A DNA stretch of 33,745 nucleotides from an uncultured Dorea sp. (GCA_910584265.1 CAJTZE010000037.1:1-33745), one strand, 5' to 3'; counted from the stretch's first letter, positions 15,760 through 23,416 are shown. Made by a program: numbers and translations. The notes: generated by a model not told the origin, from the letters alone.

Positions 15760-16566
15760 ATGAATGAGGTAGTAACACGTATTGACCAGATAACCGGGAC
15801 AGGCCTGCTTTTTCTGCAGAACATGACTGTACTGATCATCACGATCGTGATAGGACTGATCATAGGATTATTTGGGCTGAAGCTGGTAAGAGTGTGGGCC
15901 GCATTCGTGGGATTTCTTCTGGGAGCGGCGGCAGGCGGCGGGATTGCCAGAACGGCGGAGCTGCCAGAGATGGCCTCGGTGGGTGTTATGCTTGGGGGTG
16001 CGCTTCTTATGGCGGTGCTTGCCTGTATATTTTATAAGGCCGGGATATTCTTCTATATGATATTTCAGGTTACCGGGCTCTGCGTGTTGATAACAAAGAT
16101 GAGCACTCTGCCGGTCCTCGGCATTAGCCTTGCGCTTGGATTGATTACTGCGGTGGTTACGATGAAGGTTTTTGATCCGCTTGTAATAATTGTGACGTCT
16201 GTAAGCGGAGGGTTTCTGATGGGCAGCGCCGCAGTTTCTATGGTGGGGCTGGACGAGAATATCCTTGCAGTGATCGTGGCTCCGGTTGTGCTTATTATCC
16301 TGTGTATGTGCGTACAGTTTATTATGCGTTCCCGACAGGTGGGCAGGAAGCAGGAAGAGAAGGCAGACGCGAAGAAACTGCAGATATCCAGAGAGACAGA
16401 GGTTGAGAAGGCAAGGATGCTTCTTGATGACGATGATTTGGAAGAATCAGAGGATGTTTTTGACTACGACGATGACGATGATCCGGAAGATGAGCTGGAG
16501 GAGCCGGCCGGTTCGGATCCAGAGACAGACCTGGAGGAAGATGAAGATTTTCAAATAATAGAATAG
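15760..16566 (+). CDS. DUF4203/TMEM198-like membrane protein with acidic tail
   Basis: A 268-residue protein. Residues 20-190 contain about seven hydrophobic helices rich in Gly/Ala/Val (for example IITIVIGLIIGLFGLKLV and GFLLGAAAGGGIA), the pattern of the DUF4203/TM7S3-TMEM198 N-terminal fold. From about residue 195 it becomes soluble: first basic (RSRQVGRKQEEK), then a strikingly acidic Asp/Glu tail (LLDDDDLEESEDVFDYDDDDDP and on to the end), presumably cytoplasmic. AAGGAG at 15747-15752 precedes the ATG. It follows the very basic DUF6465-like protein by 61 nt, and ends in a strong terminator at 16582. Function unknown; the acidic tail may bind cations or a basic partner. Confidence 0.75.
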   Translation: MNEVVTRIDQITGTGLLFLQNMTVLIITIVIGLIIGLFGLKLVRVWAAFVGFLLGAAAGGGIARTAELPEMASVGVMLGGALLMAVLACIFYKAGIFFYMIFQVTGLCVLITKMSTLPVLGISLALGLITAVVTMKVFDPLVIIVTSVSGGFLMGSAAVSMVGLDENILAVIVAPVVLIILCMCVQFIMRSRQVGRKQEEKADAKKLQISRETEVEKARMLLDDDDLEESEDVFDYDDDDDPEDELEEPAGSDPETDLEEDEDFQIIE

Positions 16567-16581
16567 TGTACAGATTATGGG

Positions 16582-16627
16582 ACACCTCATCTGCTATAGT
16601 CAGCTATAGGAAGTGAGGTGTTTTTTT
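16582..16627 (+). terminator. Intrinsic terminator overlapping the next gene's ribosome binding site
   Basis: An outer stem ACACCTCA (16582-16589) / TGAGGTGT (16614-16621) encloses an inner stem CTATAG (16594-16599) / CTATAG (16604-16609), and seven T residues follow (16621-16627). The ATG of the next small ORF starts at 16628, directly after the T-run, and its GAGGTG ribosome binding site is the 3' arm of the hairpin. Confidence 0.85.
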
Positions 16628-16798
16628 ATGCGTAGAATAGGAAGAATTATACTGATGGCGGCGGGGCTGGTTATGATGTGCGTTATTTTGGTGATATCTG
16701 GATTTGTGGAAACCGGGGTGCCGCCTCTTGGGTATCTTGGGATGTGGACGGTCTGCGCAGGAGCAGTCTATTATGGAGCCGGGGAGGAGAATTCCTGA
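16628..16798 (+). CDS. Small two-helix membrane protein (hypothetical)
   Basis: A 56-residue protein, MRRIGRIILMAAGLVMMCV onward, with hydrophobic helices at about 5-26 and 34-50 and a short charged tail GEENS. I do not recognise a family. The upstream GTG at 16613 is in frame, but GAGGTG at 16615-16620 lies 7 nt before ATG 16628. The gene begins immediately at the end of the terminator of the preceding gene, so it would be translated only from read-through transcripts whose hairpin is opened by a ribosome. Codon use looks like that of real genes in the window. A chance ORF is not excluded. Confidence 0.5.
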   Translation: MRRIGRIILMAAGLVMMCVILVISGFVETGVPPLGYLGMWTVCAGAVYYGAGEENS

Positions 16799-16828
16799 TC
16801 TGCCATGTGCAGGGTGTTTCTGAAGGAT

Positions 16829-16857
16829 GAGACAATCCTATGGGAACATGATATAAT
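16829..16857 (+). promoter_or_regulatory. Candidate promoter of the small gene at 16899
   Basis: GAGACA (16829-16834; matches the GACA of TTGACA), 17 nt, perfect TATAAT (16852-16857), 41 nt before the start codon. Confidence 0.5.
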
Positions 16858-16898
16858 AATCCATAAAATGATGCAGAGGAAAGGTACGGTGAGGATAA

Positions 16899-17132
16899 AT
16901 GAGACAGGAAAGATTCAAGATGGAACGGCCGGGACAGGTGGAGGAAGGACAGGAGATCCGCATCAGTGAACGGAGCCCCAGCGCAGGAAGGTATACCTAT
17001 CTGGTGGAGCCTTCCGTTGCAATGTCGGGGATTTACCGTACAACGGAACGGATCAAGGCAAGGACAGGAATAATCCGGAAGATTGAAGAGACGGATCGGG
17101 GGTTCTATTTAGTTGTAGAATTGGAAAATTAG
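16899..17132 (+). CDS. Small hypothetical protein before the hydrogenase operon
   Basis: A 77-residue, charged, probably cytoplasmic protein with no membrane segment and no Cys. The middle part, GRYTYLVEPSVAMSGIY then ERIKARTGIIRKIEETDRGFYLVVEL, looks like a small beta-rich fold with a conserved-looking C-terminus. I do not recognise it. GAGG at 16891-16894 is 4 nt before the ATG, and a candidate promoter lies at 16829. It ends 8 nt before the 20-bp repeat array in front of the hydrogenase operon, with no terminator visible in between, so partial read-through is possible. Confidence 0.65.
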   Translation: MRQERFKMERPGQVEEGQEIRISERSPSAGRYTYLVEPSVAMSGIYRTTERIKARTGIIRKIEETDRGFYLVVELEN

Positions 17133-17140
17133 AAAATAGT

Positions 17141-17240
17141 GAAAAAACTAACGGGAGTGTGCGGAAATTAACAAGAATGGGTGAAAAATAACAGGAATGT
17201 GTGAAAGTTAACAATAATCCGTGTAAATTTTTGTAGAATT
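17141..17240 (+). repeat. Five tandem 20-bp degenerate repeats upstream of the hydrogenase promoter
   Basis: Units start at 17141, 17161, 17181, 17201 and 17221, exactly 20 bp apart. Consensus GTGAAAATTAACAGGAATGT; units 2-4 are best, unit 5 is decayed, and 17121-17140 is a possible sixth weak copy inside the end of the previous gene. The TAAC core falls at 17149, 17169, 17189 and 17209. A 20-bp period is close to two helical turns, so a protein could bind all units on one face. The array ends right at the -35 box of the hydrogenase promoter. Units are contiguous, with no spacers. Confidence 0.8.
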
Positions 17241-17270
17241 TAGACAATTTGTGTGCTAAGATACTATATA
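17241..17270 (+). promoter_or_regulatory. Candidate promoter of the hydCBA operon
   Basis: TAGACA (17241-17246), 18-nt spacer, TATATA (17265-17270); start of transcription near 17277 and hydC at 17313. Directly abuts the repeat array. Confidence 0.5.
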
Positions 17271-17312
17271 GGTTAAGCGTGAACTAAATAATATAGAGAG
17301 GGAGGTAATCAC

Positions 17313-17807
17313 ATGCTTTCTAAGAAGTCTACGGTTTCGTTTCGTGGAACTGAAGAACAGGAAAAAGCACTGCTGGCGGTAATCGAAGAGCTGAGGGATG
17401 AAAAGGGCGCCTTGATGCCGATCATGCAGAAGGCACAGGATATCTATGGATATCTTCCAATTGAGGTACAGACTATGATTTCCGATCATACTGGTATTCC
17501 TTTGGAGAAGATTTACGGAGTAGCTACATTTTACTCTCAGTTTAACTTAAGTCCCAAGGGCAGATATCAGATTTCCGTCTGTCTTGGCACGGCATGCTAT
17601 GTAAAGGGCTCCGGCGATATTTACAACAAGCTGATGGAGAAGCTCGGCATCGTTGGAGGAGAATGTACGGCGGATGGAAGATTTTCGCTGGATGCATGCC
17701 GTTGTATCGGCGCCTGCGGACTTGCGCCTGTTATGACCATTAACGACGAGGTGTATGGACGTCTGAAGGTTGAGGATATTGATGATATCCTTGCAAAATA
17801 TGAGTAG
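17313..17807 (+). CDS. hydC: Hydrogenase subunit HydC/HndA (NuoE-like, [2Fe-2S])
   Basis: A 164-residue thioredoxin-like ferredoxin subunit, the size of Thermotoga HydC. Four cysteines fit one [2Fe-2S] cluster: Cys90 and Cys95 in CLGTACYVKG, Cys131 and Cys135 in RCIGACGLAP. The N-terminal helical part includes LMPIMQKAQDIYGYLP and ISDHTGIPLEKIYGVATFYSQF, typical of NuoE. It passes electrons within a cytoplasmic NADH/ferredoxin-linked [FeFe] hydrogenase together with the next two genes. GGAGG at 17301-17305 is 7 nt before the ATG; hydB follows after 36 nt. Also called hndA or annotated nuoE. No membrane Nuo subunits are present, so this is not respiratory complex I. Confidence 0.93.
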   Translation: MLSKKSTVSFRGTEEQEKALLAVIEELRDEKGALMPIMQKAQDIYGYLPIEVQTMISDHTGIPLEKIYGVATFYSQFNLSPKGRYQISVCLGTACYVKGSGDIYNKLMEKLGIVGGECTADGRFSLDACRCIGACGLAPVMTINDEVYGRLKVEDIDDILAKYE

Positions 17808-17843
17808 CGGTGAGTCAGAATTTGAGAGAAATGGAGGAACAGT

Positions 17844-19739
17844 ATGAAATCTCTGGAAGAATTACGTGTAATTAGAGAAAAGATGCAGGGAACTGTAGAG
17901 TATCGTTCTGAACATGAATCTCTGGCAGATGCCTTAGCGTCAGAGCATGGCAGGTACCGCGCTCATGTACTGGTATGCGGCGGTACAGGATGTACATCAT
18001 CCGGAAGCCAGAGGATCAGAGAGAGATTAGATGATGAGATTAAGAAGAACGGTCTGGAAGAGGAAGTATGTGTGATCAAGACAGGGTGTTTTGGCCTGTG
18101 TGCATTGGGGCCGATCATGATCGTGTATCCGGAAGGAGCCTTCTATTCTATGGTAAAGGAAGAGGACATTCCGGAGATCGTTGAGGAACATCTTGCCAAG
18201 GGCAATGTAGTTAAGAGGCTGTTATACGATGAGACAGTAAAGGGAGATGAAGTGCTTCCGCTGCAGGAGACGAACTTCTATAAAAAGCAGCACAGAGTTG
18301 CTCTCCGCAACTGCGGCGTGATCAGCCCGGAGGATATTGAAGAATACATAGGAACACATGGATATGAGGCATTGGGTAAGGTGCTGACAGAGATGGAACC
18401 GAAGGATGTCATTCAGATAATCCTTGACAGCGGTTTAAGAGGCCGGGGCGGCGCCGGATTCCCCACAGGCATGAAGTGGAAATTCGCCGCGGCCAATGAG
18501 GCAGACCAGAAGTATGTCTGCTGTAATGCCGACGAAGGCGACCCGGGTGCGTTTATGGACCGTTCCGTATTGGAGGGCGATCCCCATGTTATACTGGAGG
18601 CAATGGCGATTGCAGGCTATGCGATCGGCGCTTCGCAAGGATACATTTATGTACGTGCGGAGTATCCGATTGCGGTAGAGCGTCTGAATATAGCTATCGC
18701 TCAGGCAAGAGAATATGGTATGCTGGGCGAGGATATTTTCGGAACAGGATTTAAGTTTGATATTGAACTGAGGCTTGGAGCAGGAGCGTTTGTATGCGGC
18801 GAGGAGACTGCGCTGATGACCTCGATTGAAGGCAACAGAGGCGAGCCGAGACCGCGTCCGCCGTTCCCGGCATTGAAAGGTCTGTTCCAGAAGCCGACGA
18901 TTTTAAATAACGTTGAGACTTTGGCAAATATTCCGCAGATCATCCTGAACGGTGCAGAGTGGTTTGCCGGTATGGGTACTGAGAAGTCCAAGGGAACCAA
19001 GGTATTTGCCCTGGGCGGCAAGGTTAATAATACAGGACTTGTGGAGATTCCGATGGGAACGACGCTCCGTGAGATCGTAGAGGAGATCGGCGGCGGTATT
19101 CCGAACGGGAAGAAGTTTAAGGCGGCTCAGACCGGAGGACCATCCGGCGGATGTATTCCGGCAGAGAAGTTCGATACGCCGATCGATTACGATAACCTGA
19201 TCGCAATCGGTTCTATGATGGGCTCCGGCGGACTTATCGTTATGGATGAGGACACCTGTATGGTGGATATCGCCAAGTTCTTCCTGGAATTTACAGTAGA
19301 CGAATCCTGCGGTAAGTGTACGCCGTGCCGGATCGGCACCAGACGTATGTTAGAGATCTTGGATAAGATCACAAAGGGGCAGGGAACCATGGAGGATCTG
19401 GACAGACTGGAGGAGCTGGCTGCTCACTTAAAGTCCAATTCCCTGTGCGCACTGGGACAGACAGCGCCGAATCCGGTACTTTCTACCCTGCGTTACTTTA
19501 AGGATGAATACATAGCCCATATAGTAGATAAGAAATGTCCCGCAGGCGTTTGTAAGGATCTGCTGCAGTACAAGATTGATGCTGATAAGTGTAAGGGCTG
19601 TACCTTGTGTGCGAGAATTTGTCCGAATGAAGCAATCGCAGGCAAGGTAAAAGAGCCTCATGCAATCAATCCGGATAAGTGCGTGAAGTGCGGAGCATGT
19701 ATGGAAAAATGCCGCTTTGGCGCTATTTACAAAGAGTAA
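17844..19739 (+). CDS. hydB: Hydrogenase subunit HydB/HndC (NuoF-like NADH-binding flavoprotein)
   Basis: A 631-residue subunit, matching the length of bifurcating HydB. Order: thioredoxin-like [2Fe-2S] domain (Cys45, Cys50, Cys82, Cys86), the NADH-binding GRGGAGFPTG (200-209), the FMN region with DEGDPGAFMDRS (230-241) and GAGAFVCGEETALM (312-325), an SLBB-like segment, a [4Fe-4S] site (Cys489, Cys492, Cys495, Cys535), and two C-terminal ferredoxin-type [4Fe-4S] clusters (Cys583/586/589/593 and Cys613/616/619/623). It oxidises or forms NAD(P)H at FMN and links to HydA. The fused N-terminal [2Fe-2S] domain makes a separate HndB unnecessary, so the complex is the HydABC trimer type, known to bifurcate electrons. 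GGAGG (17833-17837) precedes the ATG. Confidence 0.95.
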   Translation: MKSLEELRVIREKMQGTVEYRSEHESLADALASEHGRYRAHVLVCGGTGCTSSGSQRIRERLDDEIKKNGLEEEVCVIKTGCFGLCALGPIMIVYPEGAFYSMVKEEDIPEIVEEHLAKGNVVKRLLYDETVKGDEVLPLQETNFYKKQHRVALRNCGVISPEDIEEYIGTHGYEALGKVLTEMEPKDVIQIILDSGLRGRGGAGFPTGMKWKFAAANEADQKYVCCNADEGDPGAFMDRSVLEGDPHVILEAMAIAGYAIGASQGYIYVRAEYPIAVERLNIAIAQAREYGMLGEDIFGTGFKFDIELRLGAGAFVCGEETALMTSIEGNRGEPRPRPPFPALKGLFQKPTILNNVETLANIPQIILNGAEWFAGMGTEKSKGTKVFALGGKVNNTGLVEIPMGTTLREIVEEIGGGIPNGKKFKAAQTGGPSGGCIPAEKFDTPIDYDNLIAIGSMMGSGGLIVMDEDTCMVDIAKFFLEFTVDESCGKCTPCRIGTRRMLEILDKITKGQGTMEDLDRLEELAAHLKSNSLCALGQTAPNPVLSTLRYFKDEYIAHIVDKKCPAGVCKDLLQYKIDADKCKGCTLCARICPNEAIAGKVKEPHAINPDKCVKCGACMEKCRFGAIYKE

Positions 19740-19754
19740 GGGAGGATGGAGAAT

Positions 19755-21497
19755 ATGGAAAATATTAATCTTACAATTAATGGCCTTAAAGTATCTGCGC
19801 CGGCCGGTTCTACTATCCTTGAGGCGGCCCATCTGGCGGGAATCAGGATTCCTACTTTATGCTATTTGAAGGAAGTCAATGAAATCGGCGCATGCCGTAT
19901 GTGTATTGTTGAGGTGAAGGGCGCAAGGAACCTTGTGGCTGCCTGCGTTCACCCGGTGAATGAGGGCATGGAGGTGTATACCAATACGCCGAAGCTGATT
20001 CAGGCCCGCAAGAAGACTCTGCAGCTGATTCTTTCCAATCATGATAAGAAGTGTCTCTCATGCGTAAGGAGCGGCAACTGTGAGCTGCAGCAGCTCTGCC
20101 ATGAATACGGAGTTGAGGACGAGAATTATTTTGAGGGTGAGAGTAATCACTATGAGCTGGATACTTCCGCAGCGCATATGATCCGCGACAATAATAAGTG
20201 TATTCTCTGCCGCCGCTGTGTGGCAACGTGTGAGAAGGTGCAGGGGATCGGCGTGATCGGGGCAAATAACCGGGGATTTGATACGTTTATCGGTTCTGCC
20301 TTTGATATGGGGCTGGGCGAGACCAGCTGTGTATCCTGCGGACAGTGTATTGCAGTCTGTCCGACCGGCGCGCTGTATGAGAAGGATTACACGGACCAGA
20401 TTCTGGAAGCGATCGCTGATCCGGAGAAATACGTAGTGGTCCAGACTGCACCGTCTGTACGTGCAGGACTTGGCGAGGAATTTGGATATCCGATGGGAAC
20501 CGATGTGGAAGGCAAGATGGCGGCGGCTCTTAGAAGGATTGGATTCGATAAGGTATTTGATACAGACTGGGCGGCAGACCTTACGATCATGGAGGAAGCC
20601 CATGAGCTTCTGGACCGTGTTCAGAACGGCGGCGTACTCCCGATGATCACCTCCTGCTCACCGGGATGGATTAAGTACTGCGAGCATTATTTCCCGGATA
20701 TGACAGAGCATCTGTCAAGCTGTAAGTCACCGCAGCAGATGTTCGGCGCTATGCTAAAGACCTATTTTGCAGAGAAGGAAGGCATTGACCCGGCGAAGAT
20801 CGTATCTGTCAGCGTGATGCCTTGTACGGCAAAGAAGTTCGAGATTGGCCGTGATGACCAGAATGCGGCAGGTGTACCGGATGTGGATATCGCGATCACC
20901 ACCAGAGAGCTTGCAAGGCTGATCAAGCGCTGCGGCATTGAATTTACCGTACTTCCGGAGGAAGCTTTTGACGATCCTATGGGAGAGTCTACTGGTGCCG
21001 GAGTGATCTTCGGGGCAACTGGCGGCGTTATGGAGGCTGCCTTACGTACAGCTGTTGAGACGCTGACCGGAGAAGAGCTTGCGACCTTAGAGTTTGAGGA
21101 AGTCCGTGGAACAGAAGGAATCAAGGAAGCTTCCTACAACGTAGCAGGAATGGATGTAAAGGTTGCAGTTGCATCCGGCCTTGGCAATGCAAGGACACTT
21201 CTGAATAAGGTGAAATCCGGAGAGGCTGATTATCATTTCATTGAGATCATGGGATGTCCGGGAGGCTGTGTAAACGGCGGCGGACAGCCTCAGGTATCCG
21301 GCGATGTACGTAATTTCACGGACGTACGCGGGATCCGCGCAGGCGCTCTCTATAAGAATGATGCGGCAAAGAAGATTCGTAAGTCTCATGAGAATCCGGC
21401 AATCAAGAAGCTTTATGATGAGTACCTCGGCGAGCCGGGAAGCCATAAGGCACATGAAACTCTTCATACAACCTATGTAAAACGTACAATTAATTAA
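19755..21497 (+). CDS. hydA: [FeFe] hydrogenase catalytic subunit HydA/HndD
   Basis: A 580-residue multi-cluster hydrogenase that makes or consumes H2. Order: [2Fe-2S] ferredoxin domain (Cys36, 47, 50, 64), His-ligated [4Fe-4S] (His96, Cys100, 103, 109), two [4Fe-4S] clusters (Cys149/152/155 with 202; Cys192/195/198 with 159), then the H-cluster domain: L1 TSCSPGW (299-305), L2 MPCTAKKFE (355-363), L3 EIMGCPGGCVNGGGQP (497-512). L1 has Ser where many enzymes have a second Cys. The small C-terminal subunit part (IRKSHENPAIKKLYDEYLG) is intact. It lacks the extra C-terminal [2Fe-2S] domain of Thermotoga HydA. An ATG at 19746 overlaps the GGGAGG (19740-19745), so the ATG at 19755, 9 nt on, is chosen. 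Fits the NADH-linked group A trimer type. Confidence 0.95.
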   Translation: MENINLTINGLKVSAPAGSTILEAAHLAGIRIPTLCYLKEVNEIGACRMCIVEVKGARNLVAACVHPVNEGMEVYTNTPKLIQARKKTLQLILSNHDKKCLSCVRSGNCELQQLCHEYGVEDENYFEGESNHYELDTSAAHMIRDNNKCILCRRCVATCEKVQGIGVIGANNRGFDTFIGSAFDMGLGETSCVSCGQCIAVCPTGALYEKDYTDQILEAIADPEKYVVVQTAPSVRAGLGEEFGYPMGTDVEGKMAAALRRIGFDKVFDTDWAADLTIMEEAHELLDRVQNGGVLPMITSCSPGWIKYCEHYFPDMTEHLSSCKSPQQMFGAMLKTYFAEKEGIDPAKIVSVSVMPCTAKKFEIGRDDQNAAGVPDVDIAITTRELARLIKRCGIEFTVLPEEAFDDPMGESTGAGVIFGATGGVMEAALRTAVETLTGEELATLEFEEVRGTEGIKEASYNVAGMDVKVAVASGLGNARTLLNKVKSGEADYHFIEIMGCPGGCVNGGGQPQVSGDVRNFTDVRGIRAGALYKNDAAKKIRKSHENPAIKKLYDEYLGEPGSHKAHETLHTTYVKRTIN

Positions 21498-21519
21498 GAG
21501 ATTATCCCTGTAAAAATCG

Positions 21520-21555
21520 GAGCAGAAATGCCTAACATTTCTGCTCTGTTTTTTT
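21520..21555 (+). terminator. Intrinsic terminator of the hydCBA operon
   Basis: GAGCAGAAATG (21520-21530) and CATTTCTGCTC (21536-21546) form a perfect 11-bp stem with a 5-nt loop, followed by TG and seven T residues (21549-21555). Confidence 0.93.
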
Positions 21556-21582
21556 ACAAAAGGCCGGAGGATGTGATACAAT
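21553..21582 (+). promoter_or_regulatory. Candidate promoter of the sensory hydrogenase operon
   Basis: TTTACA (21553-21558), 18 nt, TACAAT (21577-21582). The -35 overlaps the T-run of the preceding terminator. If right, the leader contains the HAD-like remnant at 21593-21688. Confidence 0.4.
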
Positions 21583-21592
21583 AAATAAGTAA

Positions 21593-21688
21593 GATAATTT
21601 TGGCTGTGAAAGAGTATTGGATAGGGAGCTTTGGGAGGCCGGAGCGGATTATATTGTAAAGACACCGGATGAGATTATGAGAATATAA
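21593..21688 (+). pseudogene. C-terminal remnant of a HAD-family phosphatase gene
   Basis: In this frame 31 codons read DNFGCERVLD then RELWEAGADYIVKTPDEIMRI and a TAA at 21686-21688. The string ELWEAGADYIVKTPDEI closely resembles the last helix and strand of phosphoglycolate phosphatase-like HAD hydrolases (usual form ELKEAGADYIVxSPEEL). There is no start codon or ribosome binding site, and a stop codon lies directly upstream, so only a fragment is left. Its stop overlaps the AAGGAGG of the next gene. Family assignment is from pattern memory over a short stretch. Confidence 0.45.
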
Positions 21689-21702
21689 GGAGGAAACTGC
21701 AA

Positions 21703-23415
21703 GTGAAGGTAATTGATTTTAAGGATGCGGGCTGTAAGCACTGTTATAAGTGTGTGCGGTATTGTGAGGTGAAGGCGATTTCGGTTCAGAATGAGCAGGC
21801 ACATATTATGGAGGACCACTGTATTCACTGTGGTCATTGTCTGGAGGTCTGTCCTCAGAATGCCAAGACCTTTGCCAGCGATATAGAGCGGGTAAAGGGA
21901 TATCTCAAGCAGGGGATCAAGACGGTTGTTTCCATTGCGCCGTCTTATTTGAGCGTTCTGGAATTTGATAAGCCGGGTCAGGTGGTGGATGCCCTTTTGA
22001 AGCTGGGATTTTCGGAGGTCAGGGAGACCGCAGAGGGAGCGGCGCTGGTGACCGCAGAATACCGGAAGCTCTTAAGGGAAGGGAAGATGAGGAATATCAT
22101 TTCTACCTGCTGTCCCAGTATCAATGATCTGATTGAGAAATATTATCCTTCGCTGGTGCCGATGATGGCTCCGGTGGTTTCTCCGATGATCGCCCACGGC
22201 CGTTTGATCAAGGGTATTTATGGACCGGATGTGAAGGTGGTATTCTTAGGACCCTGTATCGCTAAGAAGGAAGAAGCGGTAGGCGATGCGCGCGTGGCAG
22301 GGGCAATCAATGCGATCCTTACCTTTGAGGAGATCATCAAGTGGTGGAAGCAGGCGGGAATTGACGTCTGTAAGTGTGAGGAGAAGCCGATGGGCAATCC
22401 GGATCCGGGCGTGAACCAGCTTTATCCTTCCAGCGGCGGGGTGATCACATCAGTGCTGGCAGATGCAGGGAAGGATGCCTATCATAAGATTCATGCAGAT
22501 GGGATCAAGACCTGCATGGAGCTTTTGGAGGAGCTGACCAGAGACGAGATCAGCGGCTGTTTCTTTGAACTGAATATCTGTGAGAGCGGCTGTATTAAGG
22601 GACCGGCATCGAACCGTTGGCAGCGTTCTATGCTGAAGGCAAAGATGGATCTGGAGGGAAGGATCCGGCACCGGGAGGATGCCAAAGGAATTGACGGCAG
22701 CGCTGTTTCCATGGAGAAGATATTTACGGATAGAAGCGTCCATGACCGTATGCCGACGGATGAGGAATTGACAGAAATCCTCCATGCTATGGGCAAATAC
22801 ACCAGAGCAGATGAACTGAACTGCGGCGCTTGCGGCTATGCTTCCTGCAGGAATAAAGCTATTGCGGTATTCCAAGGAAAGGCAGAGATCAGTATGTGCC
22901 TTCCACACGCTGTGGCGCAGGCTGAATCCATGTCCAATGTAGTGCTGGATGTGACGCCGAATATGATTATTGTTGTAGATAAGGAACTCCGCATCAGAGA
23001 GTGTAACAGGCGGGCACTGGATAAGCTGGGAGTGTCCAGAGAAGAGGCGCTGGAGCGGTACATATTCGAATTTATCGAGGTGGAGGATATTGAGGAAGTT
23101 CTTTCCAGCGGAAAGCCTGTCATGAATAAGAAAATGAATCTGGAAACACTGGATATGGTGGTGAAGGAGACAATTATTTATATTGATTCCAAGGAATCTG
23201 TGCTGGTGCTCTACTGGGACATCAGCAATGAGGAAAAAGCGAAAGAGCAGCACATGAATCTGAAGATGGAGACCATTGAGATCGCACAGAAGGTTATTGA
23301 CAAGCAGATGATGGTAGCGCAGGAAATAGCGGGGCTTCTGGGCGAAACTACGGCAGAGACCAAGGTAACGCTGAGCAAGCTCAGGGATTCAATTCTGGAT
23401 GATGGAGAAGATTAA
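21703..23415 (+). CDS. PAS-domain sensory-type [FeFe] hydrogenase homologue (group D-like)
   Basis: A 570-residue cytoplasmic protein. Order: two ferredoxin [4Fe-4S] clusters (Cys11/14/17/21 and Cys40/43/46/50); an H-cluster-like domain (about 70-340) with L1 STCCPS (Cys136, Cys137), L2 GPCIAKKEE (Cys185) and L3 CESGCIKGPASN (Cys293, Cys297); another [4Fe-4S] motif C-x2-C-x4-C-x16-C (Cys374, 377, 382, 399) of the FeS/CoFeSP type; a PAS domain (about 410-510); and a helical tail. L3 lacks the GGGQ of catalytic enzymes and L2 lacks its Met, as in the putative sensory [FeFe] hydrogenases. The H-cluster domain probably senses H2 or redox state and signals through PAS to the phosphatase encoded next. 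GTG start with AAGGAGG (21687-21693) 9 nt upstream. It lies just after the catalytic hydCBA operon. Confidence 0.85.
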   Translation: MKVIDFKDAGCKHCYKCVRYCEVKAISVQNEQAHIMEDHCIHCGHCLEVCPQNAKTFASDIERVKGYLKQGIKTVVSIAPSYLSVLEFDKPGQVVDALLKLGFSEVRETAEGAALVTAEYRKLLREGKMRNIISTCCPSINDLIEKYYPSLVPMMAPVVSPMIAHGRLIKGIYGPDVKVVFLGPCIAKKEEAVGDARVAGAINAILTFEEIIKWWKQAGIDVCKCEEKPMGNPDPGVNQLYPSSGGVITSVLADAGKDAYHKIHADGIKTCMELLEELTRDEISGCFFELNICESGCIKGPASNRWQRSMLKAKMDLEGRIRHREDAKGIDGSAVSMEKIFTDRSVHDRMPTDEELTEILHAMGKYTRADELNCGACGYASCRNKAIAVFQGKAEISMCLPHAVAQAESMSNVVLDVTPNMIIVVDKELRIRECNRRALDKLGVSREEALERYIFEFIEVEDIEEVLSSGKPVMNKKMNLETLDMVVKETIIYIDSKESVLVLYWDISNEEKAKEQHMNLKMETIEIAQKVIDKQMMVAQEIAGLLGETTAETKVTLSKLRDSILDDGED

Positions 23416-23416
23416 G

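Noticed and set aside
17141..17240. CRISPR array
   Set aside because: The 20-bp units are contiguous and degenerate, with no unique spacers and no cas genes.
17141..17240. Standard Rex operators
   Set aside because: Half-sites TGTGAA and TTAACA occur, but they are 2 nt apart rather than in the usual 18-bp TTGTGAA-N4-TTCACAA arrangement, so no Rex site is claimed.
17313..19739. NADH:quinone oxidoreductase (complex I) genes
   Set aside because: The NuoE/NuoF-like genes are followed by an [FeFe] hydrogenase and no membrane Nuo subunits exist here, so they belong to the soluble hydrogenase.
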